Numbered from the stretch's first letter, positions 1 to 5,368 are shown. The stretch is DNA of 5,368 bases from Candidatus Peregrinibacteria bacterium (GCA_030637565.1 DAOWGG010000139.1:1-5368), one strand, 5' to 3'. Notes: generated by a model from the sequence alone, not told the origin. Numbers and translations: made by a program.

Positions 1-42
1 ATATCTATCAATCCCGACGACCTCAAAATTAATATCTTCCAT
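1..42 (-). CDS. Start of a possible unknown gene downstream of aspS (partial)
   Basis: An ATG at 42-40 opens a frame that stays open to the window edge, giving 14 residues (MEDINFEVVGIDRY). It begins 10 nt after the aspS stop codon on the same strand, the spacing expected of a next operon gene, and translation may be coupled to aspS. No SD motif lies in the 10-nt gap, but the other main genes here also lack one. Fourteen residues are too few to assign a family. The frame could also be chance, since an open stretch this short is not significant by itself. The call rests on spacing and strand only. Confidence 0.45.
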   Translation of the reverse strand, partial: MEDINFEVVGIDRY

Positions 43-52
43 AGTGATGAGG

Positions 53-1825
53 TTAGTCTTTTATGTTAATAGCTTTAACATTGGCTTCTGCCACTTGATT
101 TTCTGGCATTTCAGAAGGGGCGCCAAGAGTAAGGTCTTTCGCTTTCTGATCTTTTGGAAAGGCAATCACTTCGCGGATATTTGGCTCACCGGCAAATAGC
201 ATTACCAATCGATCCAAGCCCCAGGCAATTCCGCCGTGAGGAGGAGCGCCGTAACTGAAAGCTTCGAGCATATGACCGAATCGCATTTCAGCATCCTCAG
301 GGGTGATTCTTAAAATTTCAAAGATCTGTTCTTGAAGTTTTTTCTCGTGAATACGAATACTTCCTCCGCCAATTTCATTGCCGTTTAAAACCACGTCGTA
401 GGCAATCGCACGCGCCTGAACGGGGTCGTTATCCAGCACTTCCCGATCTTCATCCATCGGGCGCGTAAAAGGATGGTGCATGGCACCAATCTGCCCAGTT
501 TCTTTCTCAAATTCAAACAGGGGGAATTCATTCACCCAACAGTAGGCAAAGACATTTTCATCCATCAATCCAAGCTTTTTCCCGCAAGCCAATCGAACCT
601 GTCCCAATGCCTCGCAGGCAGTATTGAATTGGTCGGCACCAAAGAAAACAATATCACCTGTTTTAGCCCCCGTTGCCTCAGTAATCTTTTCGACAATCTC
701 ATCGCTTAAAAATTTGAGAATAGGAGACTTAATCCCTTCTTCTTTATAGGCGAAGTAAGCAAGCCCTTTCGCACCGTAAATTTTAGCCACTTCCTCCAAT
801 TTATCAATTTCACTTCGTGCCCAATCAGCCGCTCCTTCCACCCGTAACGCCTTTACGACACCACCCGATTCCACCACTCCAGAGAATACTTTGAAATCGC
901 AATGAGCCACTAAATCCGAAACATCAATCATCTCCATTTCAAAGCGAACGTCGGGCTTATCAGAACCAAATCGGCTCATGGCCTCATGCCAAGAGTAAAT
1001 AGGGAAAGGGGTTTGTTGAATCTTTTTTTCAGGAGTGAATTTTTTCGTCAATTGAATGAGTAGCTCCTCGTTGATTTTCATAATATCTTTCTCTTCCACG
1101 AACGACATTTCCACATCCAATTGAGTAAATTCAGGCTGTCGATCACCACGCTGATCCTCGTCGCGGAAGCAACGGGCGATTTGAAAGTACTTATCAAATC
1201 CTGCAATCATTAACATTTGCTTTAATTGTTGAGGACTCTGAGGAAGAACAAAGAATTTTCCAGGATAAAGGCGTGAAGGCACCAGATATTCACGACTTCC
1301 CTCGGGAGTTCCTTTGATCAGAATAGGCGTTTCCATTTCAACAAAATCATTTTCGTCCATGTAATCCCGAATCGTTTTGATTAACTTGTGGCGAAGAATC
1401 ATATTGTCTTTCATTCGATCGTGACGCAGGTCGAGGTATCGGTATTTTAAGCGAAGCTCTTCGTTAACATTTTTTTCCTGATCGATTTCAAACGGAGGGG
1501 TTTTAGATTCATTAAGAATCTCCATTTCATGAATATAAACCTCAATCTCACCCGTTTTTAAGTTGGAATTATCCTGACCTTCTAGTCGTTTTCGAACCTC
1601 TCCGGTAACTTTAATAACGTATTCAGAGCGTACTGAATTGGCGATTTTCCACGCCGCCTCATTAACATTCGGATCAAAAACAATTTGAGTCAGCCCATAT
1701 CGATCTCGAAGATCGATAAAAATAATTCCTCCGTGGTCACGTCGGCGATGAACCCATCCGCTCAAGGTAGCAGTTTGACCCTCATCGGAAAGCCGTAAGT
1801 CGTTGCAAGTGTGTGTTCTGTACAT
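53..1825 (-). CDS. aspS: Aspartyl-tRNA synthetase, probably non-discriminating type
   Basis: Full-length bacterial-type class II synthetase of 590 residues. It attaches aspartate to tRNA(Asp) in the cytoplasm. The N-terminal OB-fold anticodon-binding domain spans about residues 1-105 (GWVHRRRDHGG at 23-33). Class II motif 1 lies around 143-170. Motif 2 contains CFRDEDQRGDRQPEFTQ at 219-235. Motif 3 contains GLDRL at 536-540. The bacterial GAD insertion domain lies roughly at 285-425. The start matches the family N-terminus (MYRTHTC), and the length is normal. His31 and a Gly at about 83 fall where the non-discriminating Pseudomonas aeruginosa enzyme has H31 and G81, whereas E. coli has Leu at the first site. 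The protein may therefore also charge tRNA(Asn) with Asp for GatCAB amidation; this is inference. The gene follows the TsaC/Sua5-type gene by 58 nt and probably shares its transcript or uses a promoter in that gap. No SD motif precedes the ATG. Confidence 0.97.
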   Translation of the reverse strand: MYRTHTCNDLRLSDEGQTATLSGWVHRRRDHGGIIFIDLRDRYGLTQIVFDPNVNEAAWKIANSVRSEYVIKVTGEVRKRLEGQDNSNLKTGEIEVYIHEMEILNESKTPPFEIDQEKNVNEELRLKYRYLDLRHDRMKDNMILRHKLIKTIRDYMDENDFVEMETPILIKGTPEGSREYLVPSRLYPGKFFVLPQSPQQLKQMLMIAGFDKYFQIARCFRDEDQRGDRQPEFTQLDVEMSFVEEKDIMKINEELLIQLTKKFTPEKKIQQTPFPIYSWHEAMSRFGSDKPDVRFEMEMIDVSDLVAHCDFKVFSGVVESGGVVKALRVEGAADWARSEIDKLEEVAKIYGAKGLAYFAYKEEGIKSPILKFLSDEIVEKITEATGAKTGDIVFFGADQFNTACEALGQVRLACGKKLGLMDENVFAYCWVNEFPLFEFEKETGQIGAMHHPFTRPMDEDREVLDNDPVQARAIAYDVVLNGNEIGGGSIRIHEKKLQEQIFEILRITPEDAEMRFGHMLEAFSYGAPPHGGIAWGLDRLVMLFAGEPNIREVIAFPKDQKAKDLTLGAPSEMPENQVAEANVKAINIKD

Positions 1826-1851
1826 ATTATTAGGTGAAAATTGTCTCGATT

Positions 1852-1880
1852 ATTCTAAGTTAAACCTCACACAGAAGCAA
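1852..1880 (-). promoter_or_regulatory. Weak candidate promoter for aspS
   Basis: On the minus strand, TTGCTT (1880-1875) and TAGAAT (1857-1852) are separated by 17 nt. The -10 box matches TATAAT at five of six positions and the -35 box matches TTGACA at three of six. Transcription would start near 1845, about 20 nt before the aspS ATG. The -35 lies close to the stop codon of the upstream gene, so aspS may also be read from further upstream. Confidence 0.3.
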
Positions 1881-1883
1881 ACT

Positions 1884-2525
1884 TTATTCCTTAACAGAAA
1901 CCCCCAAAATAGCTTCAAGCTGAGAGGCAGTTAAAGGGCCTTTTCTTAAAATATGAAGGTGATCTTTTCTAATTTCAAGCACTGTAGAGGCTTTGCCATT
2001 CTCTTTTAATTTTCCTTCAAAAACCAAATCAGGTTTAAATTCAGAATTTTTAAAATTCTTAGCGACCTCATCGTGACTGAAGCACAAAGCGGTTCCAGAA
2101 CAATTAGCGCTAGTGGTAACAAGTGGCCCACCAAAAGAAAGTAAAATATCTTGAGTTTTGTCATGAAGTGGAACGCGGAGACCGACGGTATTCATATCTG
2201 GAAAATAATGAGGAGGGATCATTGGCCCTTTCGGTAGAATAAGAGTAACAGGGCTTGGAAAAAGCTTGTGTGTTACAAAAGCTCCAAAGTCATTCAGCTT
2301 TACATAATTATCAATTTTCAATTGTTCGGGAACCGAAATCATAATGCTCATCGGCTTTTTATAGCCCCTCCCTTTGATAAGCTGGGTTTTCTCAACCGCC
2401 TTTTTGTTCATTAAATCAGCTGTCAGTCCAAAACAGGTGTCAGCAGGGTGCGCCACAACGCCCCCTTTTTTTAGGATCTCAACCGCTTCCTTAAGGGTTT
2501 CCGAGTTGAATGGGAGGACTTTCAT
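1884..2525 (-). CDS. Threonylcarbamoyl-AMP synthase, TsaC/Sua5/YrdC family
   Basis: 213 residues forming one YrdC domain. The family makes L-threonylcarbamoyl-AMP from Thr, bicarbonate and ATP, the first step of the t6A modification at A37 of ANN-decoding tRNAs. Visible motifs are the substrate segment PADTCFGL at 27-34 (usually P-T-E/D-T-x-Y-G-L), KGRGYKKPMS at 51-60 with the conserved Lys51 and Arg53, GLRVP at 115-119, TTSAN at 137-141 with Ser139 and Asn141, and STVLEI at 180-185. The protein stops soon after the YrdC fold, so it is the short TsaC-like form lacking the C-terminal Sua5 domain. The less certain YciO branch is an alternative, but the KxR and SAN motifs favour an active synthase. 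The ATG at 2525 gives the usual short lead-in to the domain. No SD motif is present. An isolated TATATT at 2556-2551 lies upstream without a convincing -35. aspS follows 58 nt downstream. Confidence 0.92.
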   Translation of the reverse strand: MKVLPFNSETLKEAVEILKKGGVVAHPADTCFGLTADLMNKKAVEKTQLIKGRGYKKPMSIMISVPEQLKIDNYVKLNDFGAFVTHKLFPSPVTLILPKGPMIPPHYFPDMNTVGLRVPLHDKTQDILLSFGGPLVTTSANCSGTALCFSHDEVAKNFKNSEFKPDLVFEGKLKENGKASTVLEIRKDHLHILRKGPLTASQLEAILGVSVKE

Positions 2526-2635
2526 AACTTTACTAACTAATAACGAGCTGAATATACACTAAAAAGGAAACGGAAAACAGTTTATACCGAGCTGCCTTTA
2601 AAATAAGTGAGTCTGAAGGAAAACGAGAGGGCGTA

Positions 2636-2682
2636 GTCCCGACGCCGCTTTGGGTCTTGTGGGCCCCAAAGTTAGGCGGGAC
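2636..2682. repeat. GC-rich imperfect hairpin A
   Basis: GTCCC (2636-2640) pairs with GGGAC (2678-2682), GCC (2644-2646) with GGC (2675-2677), and CTTTGGG (2648-2654) with CCCAAAG (2665-2671). That is 15 base pairs, interrupted by a 3-nt bulge and a small internal loop, with a 10-nt apical loop. It is the strongest local structure in the spacer. No T run follows on either strand, so it is not a standard intrinsic terminator. It may be an RNA stem-loop or an interspersed palindromic repeat. Confidence 0.6.
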
Positions 2683-2683
2683 G

Positions 2684-2720
2684 AAGCTTAGCGAGCTTTT
2701 CTGCAAGGTGAAAACACTTG
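2684..2720. repeat. Two short hairpins B and C
   Basis: Hairpin B pairs AAGCT (2684-2688) with AGCTT (2694-2698) around a 5-nt loop and is followed by TT then C on the plus strand. Hairpin C pairs CAAGGTG (2704-2710) with CACTTG (2715-2720) around AAAA, with one bulged G. Both are short, and each alone could be chance. They gain weight from lying directly between hairpins A and D. Confidence 0.4.
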
Positions 2721-2730
2721 TTTGAAAAGG

Positions 2731-2757
2731 CCGTAAAACTTTTTGAAAGTTTTGCGG
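2731..2757. repeat. 12-bp hairpin D with 3-nt loop
   Basis: CCGTAAAACTTT (2731-2742) pairs with AAAGTTTTGCGG (2746-2757) around a TTG loop, with all positions paired if one T-G wobble is allowed. It lies 3 nt from the left arm of the long inverted repeat. Read on the minus strand it is followed by CCTTTTC, a weak T run, so it might terminate the small-gene transcript inefficiently. The pairing is unambiguous but the role is unknown. Confidence 0.6.
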
Positions 2758-2760
2758 AAT

Positions 2761-2792
2761 ATTAAAATACTAGGGTGAGCGATGGTGTTTGT
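2761..2792. repeat. Left arm of ~30-bp inverted repeat
   Basis: ATTAAAATACT, a 2-nt variable step, GGTGAG, an extra CG, then ATGGTGTTTGT. This matches the reverse complement of 3032-3061 at 28 of 32 aligned columns; the only differences are AG versus GA and the 2-nt insertion. The two arms enclose the small membrane-protein gene. This arm falls 36 nt after that gene's stop codon, so it would lie in its 3' untranslated region. Confidence 0.85.
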
Positions 2793-2827
2793 CTGAAAAA
2801 GCACCCCGCCCGAAAATATCCTTTCTG

Positions 2828-3001
2828 TTATGACTGGGTTGAATCAAAAGATTTCACCTCAGCCGATTTTTGTGGGCGGTTTTCGACCCTTACAGTCTTT
2901 CTCTGATGGATATTGTGGACAATGGTCCAAACGACCACCACTGCAACTCCAACAGCGACAATGACCAAAGGGACAATTTTCATGGCTTCTTCAGTAGACA
3001 C
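2828..3001 (-). CDS. Small single-pass membrane protein, unknown family
   Basis: Uncharacterised 57-residue protein starting at GTG (3001-2999). A textbook SD motif, AAGGAG, sits 6 nt upstream and decides this start over an in-frame ATG at codon 7. Residues 1-8 are short and acidic (MSTEEAMK). Residues 9-28 form one very hydrophobic helix of mainly Val, Ile and Ala (IVPLVIVAVGVAVVVVWTIV). The tail is basic then polar (HNIHQRKTVR, later KSAEVKSF). The charge balance suggests the C-terminus faces the cytoplasm. There is no lipobox or signal-peptidase site. A sigma70-like promoter lies upstream, and a long inverted repeat flanks the frame on both sides. The layout resembles small membrane regulators or hydrophobic type I toxins, but no family is recognised and the function is unknown. 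The SD, codon structure and hydropathy make a real gene likely. Confidence 0.75.
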   Translation of the reverse strand: MSTEEAMKIVPLVIVAVGVAVVVVWTIVHNIHQRKTVRVENRPQKSAEVKSFDSTQS

Positions 3002-3007
3002 GCTTTT

Positions 3008-3013
3008 CTCCTT
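3008..3013 (-). promoter_or_regulatory. Strong ribosome binding site for the small membrane protein
   Basis: AAGGAG on the minus strand, 6 nt from the GTG start at 3001. It is the only clear SD motif in front of any gene in the window, and it fixes the non-ATG start. Confidence 0.85.
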
Positions 3014-3031
3014 GGAAAATAATGATACACA

Positions 3032-3061
3032 ACAAACACCATCTCACCTCAGTATTTTAAT
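3032..3061. repeat. Right arm of ~30-bp inverted repeat
   Basis: Reverse complement of the left arm at 2761-2792, lacking its CG insertion and with one swapped dinucleotide. It lies upstream of the small membrane-protein gene, between its predicted transcription start (about 3078) and its SD motif. In the mRNA this 5' leader segment could pair with the 3' untranslated segment. No matching direct repeats are visible just outside the two arms. Confidence 0.85.
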
Positions 3062-3084
3062 GCGTTAAAGAGCAACGGATTCCT

Positions 3085-3113
3085 ATTCTATACAGCCTAC
3101 CCCTACCTGTCTA
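3085..3113 (-). promoter_or_regulatory. Sigma70-like promoter for the small membrane-protein gene
   Basis: On the minus strand, TAGACA (3113-3108) and TAGAAT (3090-3085) are 17 nt apart, each matching consensus at five of six positions. Transcription would start near 3078, leaving a leader of about 77 nt that includes the right inverted-repeat arm. The spacer contains the tandem hexamer GGTAGG-GGTAGG (3107-3096), a possible operator. The transcript might also run on into the TsaC/Sua5-type gene and aspS. Confidence 0.6.
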
Positions 3114-3142
3114 TTGAAAATTAAAAAAAAATCCACTAAACT
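3114..3142 (+). promoter_or_regulatory. Sigma70-like promoter for the carB leader
   Basis: TTGAAA (3114-3119) and TAAACT (3137-3142) are separated by 17 nt, and the spacer holds an A tract. The boxes match consensus at five and four positions. Transcription would start near 3149, about 90 nt before the carB ATG and only a few nt before a short leader frame. Its -35 abuts the -35 of the minus-strand promoter, so the two sites probably compete for polymerase. Confidence 0.5.
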
Positions 3143-3152
3143 GTTTTGGAAA

Positions 3153-3227
3153 ATGATCAAAAAAATCAATCCACATTTCGATTCAGCCTTAATCTGTGAC
3201 GAGCAGAAGAAGGCTTATTTTTTATAA
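3153..3227 (+). CDS. Candidate carB leader peptide (uORF)
   Basis: A 24-codon frame beginning [15 protein letters not shown] and ending KKAYFL, then TAA. It starts within a few nt of the predicted transcription start and has only GGA as a weak SD. Its last third is the terminator-like hairpin itself, and its stop codon lies just past the T tract. Ribosomes translating it would therefore open the hairpin. The stop is 13 nt before the carB start. This is the arrangement of E. coli pyrL ahead of pyrBI, where translation coupled to UTP-limited transcription lets polymerase pass the attenuator. A frame of this length can arise by chance, so the call depends on the combined layout. Confidence 0.4.
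   Translation: MIKKINPHFDSALICDEQKKAYFL
3185..3223 (+). terminator. Terminator-like hairpin with T tract in the carB leader (possible attenuator)
   Basis: AGCCTT (3185-3190) pairs with AAGGCT (3210-3215). Above a symmetric 2-by-2 internal loop, TCTG (3193-3196) pairs with CAGA (3204-3207) around a 7-nt loop. TATTTTTT (3216-3223) follows immediately, as in intrinsic terminators. The stem is modest in strength. A competing small stem, GATT (3180-3183) with AATC (3191-3194), would occupy the 5' arm. It lies between the predicted promoter and carB with no gene to terminate, so attenuation is the natural reading. Confidence 0.5.
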
Positions 3228-3228
3228 T
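3223..3228 (+). promoter_or_regulatory. Perfect -10 box just before carB
   Basis: TATAAT matches the sigma70 -10 consensus exactly. No good -35 lies 16-18 nt upstream; the nearest similar sequence, TGACGA at 3197-3202, is 20 nt away. If used, transcription would begin near 3235, giving a leader of about 6 nt on carB. That would bypass the upstream hairpin and leader frame. The AT-rich setting makes a chance match possible. Confidence 0.35.
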
Positions 3229-3240
3229 TCAAATCCATTC

Positions 3241-5368
3241 ATGGCTAAAAAAACAGCATATAAAAAAGTCCTTTTACTCGGCTCTGGGGCTCTGAAAATC
3301 GGTGAAGCCGGGGAGTTCGACTATTCTGGCTCTCAGGCCATTAAGGCATTCAAAGAAGAGGGGATTAAAGTGGTGCTGATTAATCCGAATATTGCCACCA
3401 ATCAAACCAGTAAGGGGCTGGCCGACAAAATCTACTTTTTGCCAGTAACGCCGTATTTTGTAGAGCAGGTAATCCAAAAAGAAAAACCCGACGCGATCGC
3501 ACTCAGCTTTGGAGGTCAGACGGCGCTTAATTGTGGAGTGGAATTATTTGAAAAAGGGATTTTAAAAAAATATAAACTTCAGGTACTCGGAACACCCGTT
3601 AAATCCATTCAGCTCACAGAAGATCGTGAATTATTTAAGCGTGCATTGAAAGAAATTGGAGTGATTTCTCCACGTAGTATTTCCTGTACAACCGCTGAGC
3701 AAGTTAAAAAAGCATCAAAAAAAATTGGTTTTCCCATCATGATTCGTGCGGCTTTTGCACTAGGTGGGTTGGGTTCTGGTGTGGCAAAAAATGAAAAAGA
3801 ATTGGATGTATTGGCCAAAAAAGCCTTTGCCACTTCACCGCAGGTTTTAATTGAAGAATATTTAAAAGGCTGGAAAGAAATTGAATACGAAGTAGTGCGA
3901 GACGCAAAAGACAACTGCATCACGGTGTGTAATATGGAAAACTTCGATCCGCTCGGGATCCACACGGGGGAATCCATCGTCATTGCACCCAGTCAAACAC
4001 TCAGCAATCACGAGTATCAAAAGCTTCGCAACATCGCCATTAAAGTGATTCGGCATCTCGGAATAGTAGGGGAGTGTAATATTCAATACGCGCTCGATCC
4101 AAAATCCGATGAATACCGTGTGATCGAAGTGAATGCCCGCCTGTCTCGCTCTTCCGCTCTCGCCTCTAAAGCCACGGGTTATCCGCTCGCTTACGTGGCG
4201 GCCAAGTTGGGGCTGGGATACGCATTAACCGATCTTCGAAACGCAGTCACTCAAAAAACATCGGCTTGTTTTGAGCCAGCACTCGATTATGTCGCCCTTA
4301 AAATTCCTCGATGGGATCTCAATAAATTCAGAAAAGTCAGCGAAGAAATCACCACCGAAATGAAATCAGTCGGAGAAGTAATGGCACTCGGTCGTAATTT
4401 TGAAGAGGTAATTCAGAAAGGACTTCGTATGATTCAGATCGGCGCGTACGGGCTGGAGCCAGATATGTTTGAATTTAAAAATCTTCAGGAGGCGGTTGAG
4501 ATTCCAACGCCCAAACGCGTGTTCGCCCTCGCTCAAGCGGTCGAAAAAGGTTATAGCATCGAAAAACTTCACAAGCTCACAGGGATCGATCCATGGTTTT
4601 TAAATAAGATCAAAAACATCCGATCCATCGCCAAAAAAGTGAAAGCAAAAAAAGCGGTTACGAATATTTCCGAAGATTTGATGCGCGAAACCAAGAAAGC
4701 CGGTTTTTCCGATAAACAAATCGCTCGCTTATTTAAGGGGGACGAAATGAAGGTGCGTGATTATCGAAAAAAGCTCGGCGTCCTGCCTGTCGTTAAGCAA
4801 ATCGATACGCTTGCTGCTGAATTCCCCGCTAAAACCAATTACCTGTATCTGACTTACCATGGTGATAAAAATGATATCTCTTTTAAGAGCTCGAAACCAA
4901 AATCCAAAAAGGCCATTGTTATCGGCTCAGGCCCTTATTGTATCGGTTCATCCGTGGAATTCGATTGGTGCTGTGTAAACGCCGTTAAAACGCTTCACAA
5001 GGAAGGTTATGAATCAATCATGATCAACTATAATCCAGAAACAGTGAGTACCGACTTTGATGAATGCGATAAATTGTATTTCGATGAGTTGAGCTTGGAG
5101 CGTGTGCTGGATATTTACGACAATGAAAAGCCCAATGGAACCGTGGTTTCAATGGGAGGGCAGATCCCGAATAACTTGGCACTAAAACTCGATGCAGAAG
5201 GAGTAAAGATCATGGGAACATCGGTTAAAAATATCGATCGGGCAGAAAGCCGCGATAAATTTTCCGCATTACTCGATGAGTTAAATGTCGATCAGCCGGA
5301 ATGGAAGGCTTTTAGTAAAATCGAAGACGCTTACAAATTCGCCGACAAGGTCGGCTATCCGGTATTGG
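3241..5368 (+). CDS. carB: Carbamoyl-phosphate synthase large subunit, CAD-like type (3' end missing)
   Basis: 709 codons of an enzyme normally about 1,070 residues long; the frame is open to the window edge. CarB makes carbamoyl phosphate from bicarbonate, two ATP and ammonia supplied by CarA, feeding pyrimidine and arginine synthesis. The first N-terminal fold has [20 protein letters not shown] at 14-33. The first ATP-grasp half spans about 127-345 with Arg129, Arg169, Glu215, His241, Gln282, Glu296 and Asn298 at expected catalytic positions. The oligomerisation domain is about 400-540. The second half begins with [16 protein letters not shown] at 561-576, and the second ATP-grasp starts near 670. 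Motifs such as [22 protein letters not shown] and TNYLYLTY are those of animal CAD and Bacteroidetes CarB, not E. coli. The ATG at 3241 matches the family N-terminus; an in-frame GTG at 3196 would add 15 unlikely residues. No SD and no upstream carA are present. Confidence 0.96.
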   Translation, partial: MAKKTAYKKVLLLGSGALKIGEAGEFDYSGSQAIKAFKEEGIKVVLINPNIATNQTSKGLADKIYFLPVTPYFVEQVIQKEKPDAIALSFGGQTALNCGVELFEKGILKKYKLQVLGTPVKSIQLTEDRELFKRALKEIGVISPRSISCTTAEQVKKASKKIGFPIMIRAAFALGGLGSGVAKNEKELDVLAKKAFATSPQVLIEEYLKGWKEIEYEVVRDAKDNCITVCNMENFDPLGIHTGESIVIAPSQTLSNHEYQKLRNIAIKVIRHLGIVGECNIQYALDPKSDEYRVIEVNARLSRSSALASKATGYPLAYVAAKLGLGYALTDLRNAVTQKTSACFEPALDYVALKIPRWDLNKFRKVSEEITTEMKSVGEVMALGRNFEEVIQKGLRMIQIGAYGLEPDMFEFKNLQEAVEIPTPKRVFALAQAVEKGYSIEKLHKLTGIDPWFLNKIKNIRSIAKKVKAKKAVTNISEDLMRETKKAGFSDKQIARLFKGDEMKVRDYRKKLGVLPVVKQIDTLAAEFPAKTNYLYLTYHGDKNDISFKSSKPKSKKAIVIGSGPYCIGSSVEFDWCCVNAVKTLHKEGYESIMINYNPETVSTDFDECDKLYFDELSLERVLDIYDNEKPNGTVVSMGGQIPNNLALKLDAEGVKIMGTSVKNIDRAESRDKFSALLDELNVDQPEWKAFSKIEDAYKFADKVGYPVL

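Larger units (their letters stand above)
2526..2827. other. Gene-free 302-nt spacer rich in hairpins
   Basis: This stretch lies between the TsaC/Sua5-type gene and the small membrane-protein gene, both on the minus strand. The part nearest the TsaC/Sua5-type start (2526-2620) is AT-rich with no clear structure. The section 2636-2757 holds four successive hairpins, listed separately, of which the first is clearly more GC-rich than the surroundings. The left arm of a long inverted repeat follows at 2761-2792. No tRNA or rRNA is seen. Stop-free frames exist on both strands across the hairpins but lack ATG starts and SD motifs. The spacer could be a small RNA gene, a structured intercistronic region, or the remnant of an inserted element. 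Confidence 0.6.

Noticed and set aside
473..709. Plus-strand open frame inside aspS
   Set aside because: Opposite-strand shadow of a clearly conserved synthetase, with no recognisable protein features.
2374..2562. Plus-strand open frame antisense to the TsaC/Sua5-type gene
   Set aside because: Shadow of the conserved gene; no SD and no domain.
2636..2757. tRNA, tmRNA or CRISPR repeats
   Set aside because: No cloverleaf or T-loop consensus, and the hairpins differ in sequence with no regular repeat-spacer spacing.
2828..3001. Firm call as a type I toxin-antitoxin system
   Set aside because: The size, single helix and fold-back potential fit, but no antisense RNA promoter is convincing within or beside the gene and no toxin family is recognised.
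2761..3061. Complete insertion sequence or transposon
   Set aside because: There is an inverted repeat, but the enclosed gene is too small and hydrophobic to be a transposase, and no target-site duplication is visible. A non-autonomous element remains possible and is kept as a finding only.
3196..3240. Upstream in-frame GTG as the carB start
   Set aside because: It adds 15 residues with no family counterpart and would start inside the hairpin; the ATG at 3241 fits the family N-terminus.
3274..4572. Several minus-strand open frames inside carB
   Set aside because: All overlap conserved CarB codons in the opposite direction and show no family features.
53..5368. UGA recoded as glycine, as in some candidate phyla
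   Set aside because: All main genes read full length under the standard code with no in-frame UGA, so the window gives no evidence of recoding.

Overview
The window is bacterial: dense genes, short spacers, class II AspRS, and a TsaC/YrdC-type protein. The lineage is unresolved. The frames read cleanly under the standard code, and every stop visible is TAA. Most starts lack a Shine-Dalgarno (SD) motif. The carbamoyl-phosphate synthase large subunit resembles the type remembered from animal CAD and Bacteroidetes more than the E. coli type. An uncultured candidate-phylum bacterium or a Bacteroidetes-like lineage would fit, but this is a weak inference.

Minus strand, right to left: a predicted 57-residue membrane protein (2828-3001), a 302-nt gene-free structured spacer, a threonylcarbamoyl-AMP synthase (1884-2525), aspS (53-1825), and the first 14 codons of a possible further gene (1-42). 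The synthase acts on tRNA position A37 and AspRS charges tRNA, so this part of the cluster serves tRNA maturation and decoding. Plus strand: carB begins at 3241 and runs off the right edge with 709 codons present (pyrimidine and arginine synthesis). No carA lies upstream of it.

The region between the divergent genes is the most interesting part. Two sigma70-like promoters stand back to back with abutting -35 boxes (3085-3113 minus, 3114-3142 plus). The plus promoter would produce a leader with a 24-codon open frame (3153-3227) overlapping a terminator-like hairpin with a T tract (3185-3223), just before carB. That layout resembles the pyrL attenuator of E. coli pyrBI. A perfect TATAAT lies at the end of the T tract and could give a nearly leaderless carB transcript.

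On the other side, the small membrane-protein gene is enclosed by a ~30-bp imperfect inverted repeat (2761-2792 and 3032-3061). In its mRNA the 5' leader could pair with the 3' untranslated region. Next to it, 2636-2757 is a run of four hairpins. Together these could be a structured-RNA locus, a small mobile cassette or its remnant, or a fold-back-regulated small-protein gene. The sequence alone does not decide between them.
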